Positions 1-6,589 of a stretch of DNA of 13,006 nt are shown piece by piece (the stretch's first letter is position 1; every line of letters begins with the position of its first letter). This stretch comes from CAUSKK01 sp963533935 (GTDB lineage: Bacteria; Pseudomonadota; Gammaproteobacteria; Cardiobacteriales; Cardiobacteriaceae): contig CAUSQL010000039.1 in assembly GCA_963533935.1 (NCBI GenBank), positions 1 to 13,006 of the forward strand, in the 5' to 3' direction. Position numbers and translations under genes: made by a program. Below the pieces are notes generated by a model that had not been told where the DNA came from, ran no database searches, and was given only the letters and a program-made list of their open reading frames with translations.

Positions 1-329
1 TTGCCACCATGATTGAACTGCTGGCCGCCGTCTGGATAGGCGACCTGCTCAGCAGCGAAAGCAGCGAAGCCGACGGCGGCCGCGGCCTGGCCCCGCTGCA
101 CGGCGAACTTATCATCGCCATCGACCCGACTGCCTTTGGCGCCGGCGATTACGAAAGCCATAGCCGGGCTCTGCTGGACGCCATCCGTGAGCAGGGCGCG
201 CGCCTGCCCTCCCAACGGCGCTACGCCGCCCGGGCCAGCGCTGCCACCCGGGGCATTCCCATCAGCGCGGACAACCTCGCCAAGCTGCGGCGCATGGAAA
301 AAGGCGAACTGGACCTGGAACTGTACTAG
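1..329 (+). CDS. Ldh2-type (malate/L-lactate dehydrogenase family) oxidoreductase, C-terminal part
   Basis: The reading frame is open from the left edge and ends with TAG at 327-329, so only about 108 C-terminal residues are present. The visible protein has the hallmarks of the C-terminus of the Ldh2 family of NAD(P)H-dependent oxidoreductases: a MIELLAAVWIG helix, then a segment reading LHGELIIAIDPTAFGAGDY, then a terminal region with RRYAAR and GIPIS. This family is unrelated to classical Rossmann-type LDH. It includes malate and ureidoglycolate dehydrogenases and delta1-piperideine/pyrroline-2-carboxylate reductases (DpkA type). The substrate cannot be told from this fragment. The next gene starts 46 nt downstream on the same strand and encodes a FAD-dependent D-amino-acid-type dehydrogenase. 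The pairing favours an imino acid substrate, but that is an inference. The ATG at 9 lies inside the domain and is not the start. Confidence 0.8.
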   Translation, partial: ATMIELLAAVWIGDLLSSESSEADGGRGLAPLHGELIIAIDPTAFGAGDYESHSRALLDAIREQGARLPSQRRYAARASAATRGIPISADNLAKLRRMEKGELDLELY

Positions 330-375
330 GCAGTGGAATAATTACGCCCCAACCTACTTAAATAATGGACTCCCC

Positions 376-1617
376 ATGACCCAACCCACCCTTATCCTCG
401 GCGGCGGCATCATCGGCCTCACCATCGCCTACAACCTGCAACAGCGCGGCGTCGCTACCGTTCTCCTCGACGCTAACACCATTCTCGGTGGCGCCTCCAG
501 CGGTAACGCCGGTCACCTGGCCGCCGAATACAACTACCCCGTCGCCAACCTGGCCACCCTCGCGCGCCTGCCCGCCATGCTGCTTAACCCGCTCGGGCCT
601 CTGCGCATTGACTGGCGTTACCTGCCGCGCCTCATTCCCTTCGGCTGCCGCATGATTGCCAATATGACCCCCAAGCGCTACCGGCACATTCACCACGCCC
701 TGTACAGCCTTAACCGCCATAGCGTGGCCGCCTGGGAACGGCTTGCCGCGCGCGTCCCGCTCCAGCAATACGTCCACCGGGACGGTATCTTGCACGTTGC
801 CAGCTCCGCCAAAACCGCCGCCGGCCTGGCCGACCAGGCCGCCAAAAATCGGGCCCTGGGCCTGGCCTGCGAACATGTCCCACGGGCTGCCCTGGCCGAC
901 TATGAACCGGCCCTGGCCGAAGACCAGCAGGGCGGCCTCTACTACCCCGAATCTGCCCACATCAGCGACCTCGCCGCCATCGGCCGAACGCTGGCGGACG
1001 CCCTGCGCGCCGCCGGGGGCGACATCCGCGAGCACTGCTCCATTCGCCACATCAGCCGCACCGAAGACGGCTACCGCCTGCACGACGACGCCGGCAACAG
1101 CTACCACGGCGCCACCCTTATCCTCTGCACCGGCGCCTACAGTAAGCCCTTCATTCAACAGCTCGGCGTGGGTAAAGTCGCCCTCGACACCGAACGCGGC
1201 TATCACCTCATGCTGCCGCACGAACCCAGCCGCCTGCGCCGTCCCCTCTCGAGCATTGACCACAGCTTCGTCATGACCCCGATGGACCAGGGTCTGCGCT
1301 TAGCGGGCACCGTTGAATACGCCGGACTTAGCGCTCCGGCTAATATGGCCCGCGCCCACAACCTGCTGCCGCTGGCCAATAAGCTGCTGCGCCGCCCGCT
1401 GGACGAACGCGACGCCGCCCCATGGATGGGCTGCCGTCCCACTACCGCGGACAGCCTGCCGGTCATTGACCGCCGGGACCGCCTGCTCCTTGCCTTCGGC
1501 CACCAGCACCTGGGCCTGACCCAGGCGGCGCTCACCGCCGAACTCATCAGCGCGCTATACCACGGTGAAACTCCGGCCCTTGACCTCAGCCCCTACCGGC
1601 TGGCCCGCTTCGGTTAG
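376..1617 (+). CDS. FAD-dependent D-amino acid dehydrogenase-like oxidoreductase (DAO family)
   Basis: A 413-residue flavoprotein of the DAO family (PF01266), near the usual length of DadA-type dehydrogenases (about 410-430). The N-terminus has the dinucleotide-binding fold, with G9-G10-G11-I-I-G14 followed by an acidic strand end (VLLD) and GGASSGNAGH, which normally contacts FAD. The C-terminus has the typical WMGCRPTTADSLPVI segment and GHQHLGLTQ, the latter closing the FAD site, then a LDLSPYRLARF end seen in D-amino acid and D-hydroxyproline dehydrogenases. Such enzymes deaminate D-amino acids (or D-proline/D-hydroxyproline) oxidatively and pass electrons to the respiratory chain. I chose the ATG at 376 because it sits directly before the FAD motif. 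The frame is open further upstream but would overlap the preceding gene, and no clear Shine-Dalgarno is visible. It probably shares a transcript with the Ldh2-type gene. A close alternative is a glycine/sarcosine-type oxidase. The exact substrate is unknown. Confidence 0.82.
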   Translation: MTQPTLILGGGIIGLTIAYNLQQRGVATVLLDANTILGGASSGNAGHLAAEYNYPVANLATLARLPAMLLNPLGPLRIDWRYLPRLIPFGCRMIANMTPKRYRHIHHALYSLNRHSVAAWERLAARVPLQQYVHRDGILHVASSAKTAAGLADQAAKNRALGLACEHVPRAALADYEPALAEDQQGGLYYPESAHISDLAAIGRTLADALRAAGGDIREHCSIRHISRTEDGYRLHDDAGNSYHGATLILCTGAYSKPFIQQLGVGKVALDTERGYHLMLPHEPSRLRRPLSSIDHSFVMTPMDQGLRLAGTVEYAGLSAPANMARAHNLLPLANKLLRRPLDERDAAPWMGCRPTTADSLPVIDRRDRLLLAFGHQHLGLTQAALTAELISALYHGETPALDLSPYRLARFG

Positions 1618-1713
1618 AACTGTTCGTGTTGCCGGTTTTGGGAAGAGGCCACTGCAGCTGATTTAAATGGGGACGGGGTATTTGCGACTGCGCTGCTCAA
1701 GCGCCCCTCTAGT

Positions 1714-1836
1714 TTTACAGACATACGGGCGCTTTCTATGTATGTTTAAAAGGGTAAATAAACATACATAGAAAGCGCCCTGTTGTATGTTTAGGGTTAA
1801 TTACATACAGTGGGGCGCTTATACTGTCTGTATTTA
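1714..1836. repeat. Palindromic repeat array A, triplet of about 36-nt units (123 bp)
   Basis: Three units alternate in orientation: forward 1713-1748, reverse 1759-1793, forward 1797-1836. Each carries the core GGGCGCTT with ACATAC-like sequence on one side and a TGTATGTTTA-like sequence on the other. The first two form a perfect 22-bp inverted repeat (1727-1748 with 1759-1780) around a 10-nt loop. The second and third form another, imperfect hairpin (about 1774-1824). The outer ends TACAGAC and GTCTGTA are also inverted copies. It lies about 100 bp after the FAD oxidoreductase stop. It has no open frame and no transposase. The second copy is at 2080-2202 with the same length and about 85% identity by hand count. 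Confidence 0.9.
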
Positions 1837-2079
1837 GCTCATTATTACGTAGAGCGCCGCCGTGGACGCTTTCACTGATAAAAAAGCACGTGGCGTGGCG
1901 TGGGAATGCTGAATTAATGCGCTTGGCAATTTAGCCGGTGCTGTTGCGGTGGTAACCGTTCTAACGCCTTAATGATTAGGGCGGTTTGCCAACGGCCAGG
2001 TAGTACGTTGCTCAAGTGTCTATCTTTCACAAACAGACGGGCGGTTCTTCGCAACTGTGTTGTTCAGGCAATTATCTAA
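1837..2079. other. Non-coding spacer between the two repeat arrays, with a degenerate repeat fragment
   Basis: No convincing gene is present in this stretch. Two things can be seen. First, from about 2006 to 2046 there is a truncated relative of the repeat: TTGCTCAAG is followed by CACAAACAGACGGGCG, matching the left part of a unit plus the TGCTCAAG leader that precedes array A (1694-1701). The right half of the unit is lost. Second, TTGGCAA (1923-1929) and TTGCCAA (1986-1992) are inverted copies enclosing a smaller possible hairpin, GCCTTAATGATTAGGGC at 1966-1982. I saw no tRNA signature, no promoter I trust and no coding pattern. Confidence 0.5.
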
Positions 2080-2202
2080 TTTACAAACAGACGGGCGCTT
2101 TGGCTGTATGTTTAAAAGGCTAAATAAACATACATGAAAAGCGCCCCCTTGTATGTTTAAGGCCAATTACATACAACGGGGCGCTTAGGCTGTAGGTATT
2201 TA
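2080..2202. repeat. Palindromic repeat array C, triplet of about 36-nt units (123 bp)
   Basis: This is the second copy of the array at 1714-1836: forward unit 2080-2114, reverse 2125-2160, forward 2163-2202. Hand alignment gives about 19 differences in 123 positions and no length change. Compared with array A the first hairpin has three mismatches in its 22-bp stem, so it is a more worn copy. Similarity to array A continues upstream for about 30 bp, mostly through transitions (2049-2068 against 1682-1701), so the duplicated block is near 156 bp. It ends 9 nt from the rodA stop codon and may serve as the 3' end structure of the mre operon transcript. Confidence 0.9.
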
Positions 2203-2211
2203 TCGGGATTT

Positions 2212-3315
2212 TTACAGATACATGCGTTCCGATTCCGGCACTTCCCGGTAGGCGCTAGCCAGATTGCAGGCGATGCCAAAGCCCACCAGCAGCGAAATGA
2301 TGGAACTGCCGCCGTAGCTGATGAGGGCCAGCGGCAGACCCACCACCGGCAGCAGGCCGCTGACCATGCCGATGTTCACGAACACATTCACAAAGAAACT
2401 TAGAAAGGTGGTCGCCACCACAATGCGCGCGAAGGGGCTGGTAAGTCGCGCCGCCAGGTACAGGCCGCGGTAGATGATGAAGCCGTAGCAAATCAACAGC
2501 GCCGCCACCCCCAGCAGGCCGAATTCCTCGCCCAGCACGGAAAAAATAAAGTCCGTATTGCTTTCCGGCAGAAATTCCAACTGGGACTGGGTGCCCTGCT
2601 GGTAGCCCTTGCCGTAGAAGCCGCCGGAGCCAATGGCAATCTGCGACTGAATGATGTGGTAGCCGTTGCCCCAGGGGTCCGCCTCCGGATTTAAAAAGGT
2701 AATGATGCGGTCCCGCTGGTACTCCTTAATGCCGTAGAGCCAGAACAGCGGCGCCGCCACGGCCAGGGCCCCGGCCGCCAGCAGAATTAGCCACCATTGC
2801 AGGCCAGCGAGAAACAGGGCGATAAAGCCGGACGCGCCCACCAGCAGCGTGGTACCCAGGTCCGGTTCAATGAAAATCAGCCCCGCCGACAGGCCGATAA
2901 TCAACAGATTAATGATGATGTCGAAGAGGCTCAGCTGGCTGTGGCGAATGGTGGAGTACCAGGCCACCGCCATCGGCACAATGATTTTCGCCAGCTCCGA
3001 CGGCTGAATCTTCGCAATGCCAATGTTCAGCCAGCGCTGGGCCCCGTTCACCCGCGACCCGGCCACCACCACCAGCAGCAGCAAAATTAAGGTCAGCACG
3101 TAGAAGCCCGGCGTAAGTTTCCGCAGCTGTTCCGGCGGAATGAGCAACATCAGGAAGAAAAATAGAAAACCCGAGCCGAAGCGCAGCAGCTGCTGCCGGG
3201 GAATTTCCATGCCGCCGGAGCTGGAATACAAAATGACCAGACTGCCCACCATCAGGGCCAGCAGCGCCAGCAGCAGCGGATAGTCAATGCGGGCGAAAAA
3301 GGGTTTCTGATTCAT
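2212..3315 (-). CDS. rodA: RodA, elongasome peptidoglycan glycosyltransferase (SEDS family)
   Basis: A 367-residue polytopic membrane protein, close to E. coli RodA (370). SEDS proteins polymerise lipid II into glycan strands. RodA does so for lateral wall growth in complex with PBP2. Family signatures in order are GAQRWLNIG (91-99), QPSELAK (104-110), IEPDLGTTLL (149-158), the WGNGYHIIQSQIAIGSGG block (215-232), LPESNTDFIFSV (249-260) and SYGGSS (333-338). The essential acidic residue corresponds to D255. About ten hydrophobic segments are visible. The ATG at 3315 overlaps the mrdA stop (ATGA type), implying translational coupling in the mre operon. The last codons and stop (2212-2223) resemble the end of the neighbouring palindromic repeat, so the extreme C-terminus may have been remodelled by repeat insertion. 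The gene is also called mrdB. Confidence 0.96.
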   Translation of the reverse strand: MNQKPFFARIDYPLLLALLALMVGSLVILYSSSGGMEIPRQQLLRFGSGFLFFFLMLLIPPEQLRKLTPGFYVLTLILLLLVVVAGSRVNGAQRWLNIGIAKIQPSELAKIIVPMAVAWYSTIRHSQLSLFDIIINLLIIGLSAGLIFIEPDLGTTLLVGASGFIALFLAGLQWWLILLAAGALAVAAPLFWLYGIKEYQRDRIITFLNPEADPWGNGYHIIQSQIAIGSGGFYGKGYQQGTQSQLEFLPESNTDFIFSVLGEEFGLLGVAALLICYGFIIYRGLYLAARLTSPFARIVVATTFLSFFVNVFVNIGMVSGLLPVVGLPLALISYGGSSIISLLVGFGIACNLASAYREVPESERMYL

Positions 3316-5228
3316 CGGCTGTGGTCCTCCTTGGCGCTTATTTCCTCCTCCGTGCTCTTGCCCAGCAGGTAGAAATCGAGAATGCGCCGGGCAATGGGGC
3401 CGGCGGTGGAGCTGCCGCCGCCGCCCCGTTCCACCACCACCGACACGGCGATTTTCGGCTTGTCCGCCGGCGCATAGGCAATGAACATGGCGTTGTCCTG
3501 GTGCTCCTTCTTAATCTGGTGCTTGCCCGGCCGCTGGTCGTTTTTAAAGGAAATAACCTGCACGGTGCCGGATTTGCCGGCCATGCGGTAGCCCAGGCCC
3601 AGGGATAGGGCCTTGGCCGTGCCGTATGAGGCGTGCACCACGTGTTCCATGGCCCGGCGCACGGCGCGGAAATTCCCAGCCTGGTACACCTCCAGCCGGC
3701 CCTGGTCGCGCTCGTGCAGATTATCAATGAAACGCTTCGTCGCCGGGTCATAGACCTGGGTCAGCAGCCGCGGCGTGAATTTACGGCCGTCCCGGGCCAG
3801 CAGCGCGGTCATGTAGGCCAGCTGCAGCGGCGTGGTGGTTACGAAGCCCTGGCCGATGCTGGCATTAATGGTGTCGCCCAGGTACCAGCCGGACTTAAAG
3901 CGCTTCTCCTTCCATTCCTTGGTCGGCATGATGCCGGGGCTTTCGTCGGGCAAATCCACTCCGGTTTGCCGGCCCAGGCCGAAGTGATTGCAGAAGCTGG
4001 CCATGCGGCCGATGCCCAGGTTATAGCCGAGGGTGTAGAAGTAGATGTCGCAGGACTGGGCGATGGCCCGGTCCAGGGACAGGGTGCCGTGGCCGCGGCG
4101 GTTCCAGCAGTGAAAGCGCCGCTTGCTGGCGCTGTCGGGAATGGTGTAGTAGCCGCCGCAGTGCACCGGGGTGTAGATGTTAAAAATCTTATGGTAGAAG
4201 CCGGCCAGGGCCATCACCGGCTTAATGACCGAGCCGGGCGGATAGCGGCCGTTCAAGGCCCGGTTATACAGCGGCTTGTCCTTGTCCTCCAGCAGCCGCC
4301 TGTACTGCTTGGCCAGTATGCCGCGGGTGAACAGGTTGGCATCAAAGGAGGGCTTGGAAACCATGGCCAGCACCTGGCCACTCTCCGTGTCGATGGCCAC
4401 ACAGGAGCCGCGGAAATTGCCCAGGGTCTTATCCATGAAGCGCTGCAAATCCACGTCGATGGACAGGTAAATGTCCTGGCCGCGCACCGCCGGCACCTCT
4501 TCAAGAATGCGCACCAGATTGCCGTTCACGTCCGTTTCCAGCTGCTGATAGCCGGTGGTGCCGCGCAGCCGCTCCTCATATTGCTTTTCCAAGCCCATGC
4601 GGCCGATGAATTGCAGGCCCCGGTAGGCGTTTTCGTCCAACTGGTCCTTATCGCTGATGCGGTTGATGTAGCCGATGATGTGGCTGAGCAGGGCACCATA
4701 GGGGTAATAGCGCTCATAGAAGGTTTCAATTTCTACCCCCGGCAGCTGGTAGAGCTTGACCGCCAGGGCATAGCGTTCCTCGTCGGTGATGGATTGCTTG
4801 ATGATGGCGTTCTCGTAGCGGCGCACCTTGCGGTAGTTCTGCAGAAATTCGCTGATTTCCTCCTGGCTCAGCGGTAAATGTTCCTGGAGGGCCTTGATGG
4901 TCTCCTTAACGTTTTTCGTCAGGAAGGGCTGAATGACCACCCGGTGGCGCAGGATATTTTCCGTAACCGGTCGCCCCTTGCGGTCGTAGATGGTTCCGCG
5001 CTCGGGCACGATGGCCTTAATGCGAATGCGGTTGCTCTGGCTGCGGGTGCTGTAATAGCGGTGGCGGTAAATCTGCAGGTAGAACATGCGGCCGAAGAGG
5101 CCCAGCAGCCCAAAAAACACCAGCAAACTGACCAAAATAATGCGCCGGACGAAGGACACGTGCAGCTTATTGTCGATTTCCCCCTGCTCGTCCTGGACGA
5201 TGGGGTCGCCCCGGTGATTAGCGTTCAT
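3312..5228 (-). CDS. mrdA: Penicillin-binding protein 2 (MrdA), elongasome transpeptidase
   Basis: A 638-residue class B PBP (E. coli PBP2 is 633). It cross-links peptidoglycan for rod elongation, anchored in the inner membrane with a periplasmic catalytic domain. There is a single N-terminal membrane segment at about 29-52. A pedestal domain begins near RGTIYDRKGRPVTEN (77-91). The penicillin-binding active site has S333-V-I-K336 (nucleophile Ser333), S392-C-D394 as the SxN-type motif, and K552-S-G-T555. The HCGG, FHCW and RGHG residues around 356-381 fit the insert typical of PBP2. The C-terminal RGGGGSSTAGPIARRI is also characteristic. The start overlaps the 3' end of mreD by 11 nt and the stop overlaps the rodA start, so it is translated as part of the mreBCD-mrdA-rodA operon. 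It is intact and all catalytic motifs are present. Confidence 0.97.
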   Translation of the reverse strand: MNANHRGDPIVQDEQGEIDNKLHVSFVRRIILVSLLVFFGLLGLFGRMFYLQIYRHRYYSTRSQSNRIRIKAIVPERGTIYDRKGRPVTENILRHRVVIQPFLTKNVKETIKALQEHLPLSQEEISEFLQNYRKVRRYENAIIKQSITDEERYALAVKLYQLPGVEIETFYERYYPYGALLSHIIGYINRISDKDQLDENAYRGLQFIGRMGLEKQYEERLRGTTGYQQLETDVNGNLVRILEEVPAVRGQDIYLSIDVDLQRFMDKTLGNFRGSCVAIDTESGQVLAMVSKPSFDANLFTRGILAKQYRRLLEDKDKPLYNRALNGRYPPGSVIKPVMALAGFYHKIFNIYTPVHCGGYYTIPDSASKRRFHCWNRRGHGTLSLDRAIAQSCDIYFYTLGYNLGIGRMASFCNHFGLGRQTGVDLPDESPGIMPTKEWKEKRFKSGWYLGDTINASIGQGFVTTTPLQLAYMTALLARDGRKFTPRLLTQVYDPATKRFIDNLHERDQGRLEVYQAGNFRAVRRAMEHVVHASYGTAKALSLGLGYRMAGKSGTVQVISFKNDQRPGKHQIKKEHQDNAMFIAYAPADKPKIAVSVVVERGGGGSSTAGPIARRILDFYLLGKSTEEEISAKEDHSR

Positions 5229-5688
5229 CTTTCTTTATGAGGCGATGGATAAGGCTGTAAATGATTGACCAGATGAAAAACTGCATGGGTATGGCCCAAA
5301 ACCAGCCACCGGGCGCCTGGGTACCGGTAATAATGAACAGCAGTAGGCAGCGCCAGAATTGCACAAAGCCGCTGGCTAACACAATCATGGTCATGCGGCC
5401 GGCGGTGGATAGGTTCAGCCAGTAGCCAAAGAAATTAAACAGAATGAGTAAATCCAGACAGTACAGCAGGCTATGGAAGCCCAGCGGGGTCGCCGCACTT
5501 AAATCCGCCAGCAGACTCACCGGCAGCAGATAGCGCCATAGGCTTTGCTTGGGAAATTCAAAAAATATGGTGCAGGCGGTAATGAAGAGCATGTCCGGCA
5601 GGCTAAACCAGGAAAAATAGTAGTTCAGCAGCTGCATCAGTAGCCAGGCGCTGAAAAATAGCCAGAACAGCGCCGTTCTATGAACCAT
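5218..5688 (-). CDS. mreD: MreD, rod shape-determining membrane protein
   Basis: A 156-residue, strongly hydrophobic protein with about five membrane segments. This matches the MreD family in length (E. coli 162) and in position between mreC and mrdA. MreD belongs to the inner-membrane part of the elongasome with MreC and RodA-PBP2. The segment LLPVSLLADLSAATPLGFHSLLYCL (about 55-79) contains the D-x-x-x-x-x-P-L-G-x-H pattern typical of MreD. The ATG at 5688 overlaps the mreC stop by 11 nt and the stop overlaps the mrdA start by 11 nt, so coupling with both neighbours is likely. The basic tail (RLIKKDER) is probably cytoplasmic. MreD diverges quickly between species, so operon position carries much of the assignment. 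Confidence 0.92.
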   Translation of the reverse strand: MVHRTALFWLFFSAWLLMQLLNYYFSWFSLPDMLFITACTIFFEFPKQSLWRYLLPVSLLADLSAATPLGFHSLLYCLDLLILFNFFGYWLNLSTAGRMTMIVLASGFVQFWRCLLLFIITGTQAPGGWFWAIPMQFFIWSIIYSLIHRLIKKDER

Positions 5689-6583
5689 CGGGCACTCCCG
5701 TGGGGTTAGGGCTAGCCGTTGGTCGATTCGGCCCGCTGATGAGTAATTCCGCCTCCGGCGCGTTGGCCAGCAGCAGCACCTCCAGCATGGAATTCAGCTT
5801 GGCCAGAGGCTGTAGCCGCACCCGCAGAAAGGAGGAACGCTGGTCCCGTTCCACCTGTACCACCTTGGCCACCGGATAGCCGCGGGGAAAGACACCGCCC
5901 ATGCCAGAGGTGATGAGCATGTCACCCAGCTGAATGTCGCTGTCCAACCGCAGGCCGGTGAGCAGTAAATTACCGTAATCGCCACCGCCGGCCACCAGCG
6001 CCCGCTGTTGGGTGCGGGCCACGTAGACCGGTACCCGGCTGCGACTGTCGCTGATGAGCATGACCTGGGCTTCTTCGCCAAATACCTTAATTACCTGACC
6101 CACCAGGCCAAATGAGTCAATGACCGCCTGATTCATGAACACGCCTTGGCGCTGGCCCCGGTTGATAGTTACCACCTCGCTATAGCCGTCAATGGCCGTA
6201 TCGCGAATTTCCGCAATTAGCACCGGCTCGGTCTTCTCCGCCGTGGAATCCATGAGAATTTTTAAACGATTGTTTTCGGCGCGCAGGTGGGCCATTTTCA
6301 GCATTTGCGCCTGGAGGCTCGTATTAATTTGTTTCAGCTCCTGCAGCTGCTCCTCCAGACTGCCCCGTTGTTGGCTCTCCTGAGAATAGCGTTCCAAGGC
6401 TCGTAACGGGGCGTAAATCATCGTGCGCATGGGGGCGAAGAAATTATCGTAGAGGCCCCGCTCCAGCATGGCATAAATAGTCTGATTCTTTTGACTCAGC
6501 AGCAGCAAAATGCTTAGGAAGGCCATGAAAAGTAGAGGACGCAGCCGCTCCCGCAGGGACCGCTGCGTCTGTTCATTCATCAT
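5678..6583 (-). CDS. mreC: MreC, rod shape-determining periplasmic scaffold protein
   Basis: A 301-residue bitopic protein of the MreC family. There is a short cytoplasmic basic N-terminus, one membrane segment at about 16-30, a coiled coil at about 75-110 (LEEQLQELKQINTSLQAQM and on), then the beta-rich periplasmic domain. Landmarks in that domain are TINRGQRQGVFMNQAVI, GLVGQVI, VMLISDSRSRVPV, LLLTGL and ITSGMGGVFPRGYPVAKV. The tail after about 280 is Pro/Ser/Asn rich and probably disordered. MreC contacts PBP2 and switches on RodA-PBP2 synthesis. The first of two adjacent ATG codons (6583) lies 6 nt after the mreB stop. No Shine-Dalgarno is evident, so translation probably depends on coupling to mreB. 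Nothing in the gene looks damaged. Confidence 0.95.
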   Translation of the reverse strand: MMNEQTQRSLRERLRPLLFMAFLSILLLLSQKNQTIYAMLERGLYDNFFAPMRTMIYAPLRALERYSQESQQRGSLEEQLQELKQINTSLQAQMLKMAHLRAENNRLKILMDSTAEKTEPVLIAEIRDTAIDGYSEVVTINRGQRQGVFMNQAVIDSFGLVGQVIKVFGEEAQVMLISDSRSRVPVYVARTQQRALVAGGGDYGNLLLTGLRLDSDIQLGDMLITSGMGGVFPRGYPVAKVVQVERDQRSSFLRVRLQPLAKLNSMLEVLLLANAPEAELLISGPNRPTASPNPTGVPDGS

Positions 6584-6589
6584 GGCTGA

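Noticed and set aside
365..379. Four-codon leader ORF (ATG at 365) whose stop overlaps the FAD oxidoreductase start
   Set aside because: It is too short to tell from chance and has no ribosome-binding site.
358..1263. A 301-codon open frame on the minus strand opposite the FAD oxidoreductase
   Set aside because: The translation is a Gly/Ala/Val-rich shadow without any recognisable domain, and the plus-strand gene has clear FAD motifs.
1923..1992. Integron attC site or tRNA-like fold in the spacer between repeat arrays
   Set aside because: The attC core consensus boxes are not present in the right arrangement. There is no T-loop or anticodon-arm pattern. Only a 7-bp inverted repeat and a small hairpin are seen.
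1714..2202. CRISPR array
   Set aside because: The units alternate in orientation and are palindromic along their length. There are no regular unique spacers and no cas genes.
3633..4877. A long open frame (about 414 codons) on the plus strand opposite mrdA
   Set aside because: It lies wholly antisense to an intact PBP2 with all catalytic motifs. Its translation is low-complexity (Ala, Gly, Val, His rich), as expected for the complement of GC-rich coding DNA.
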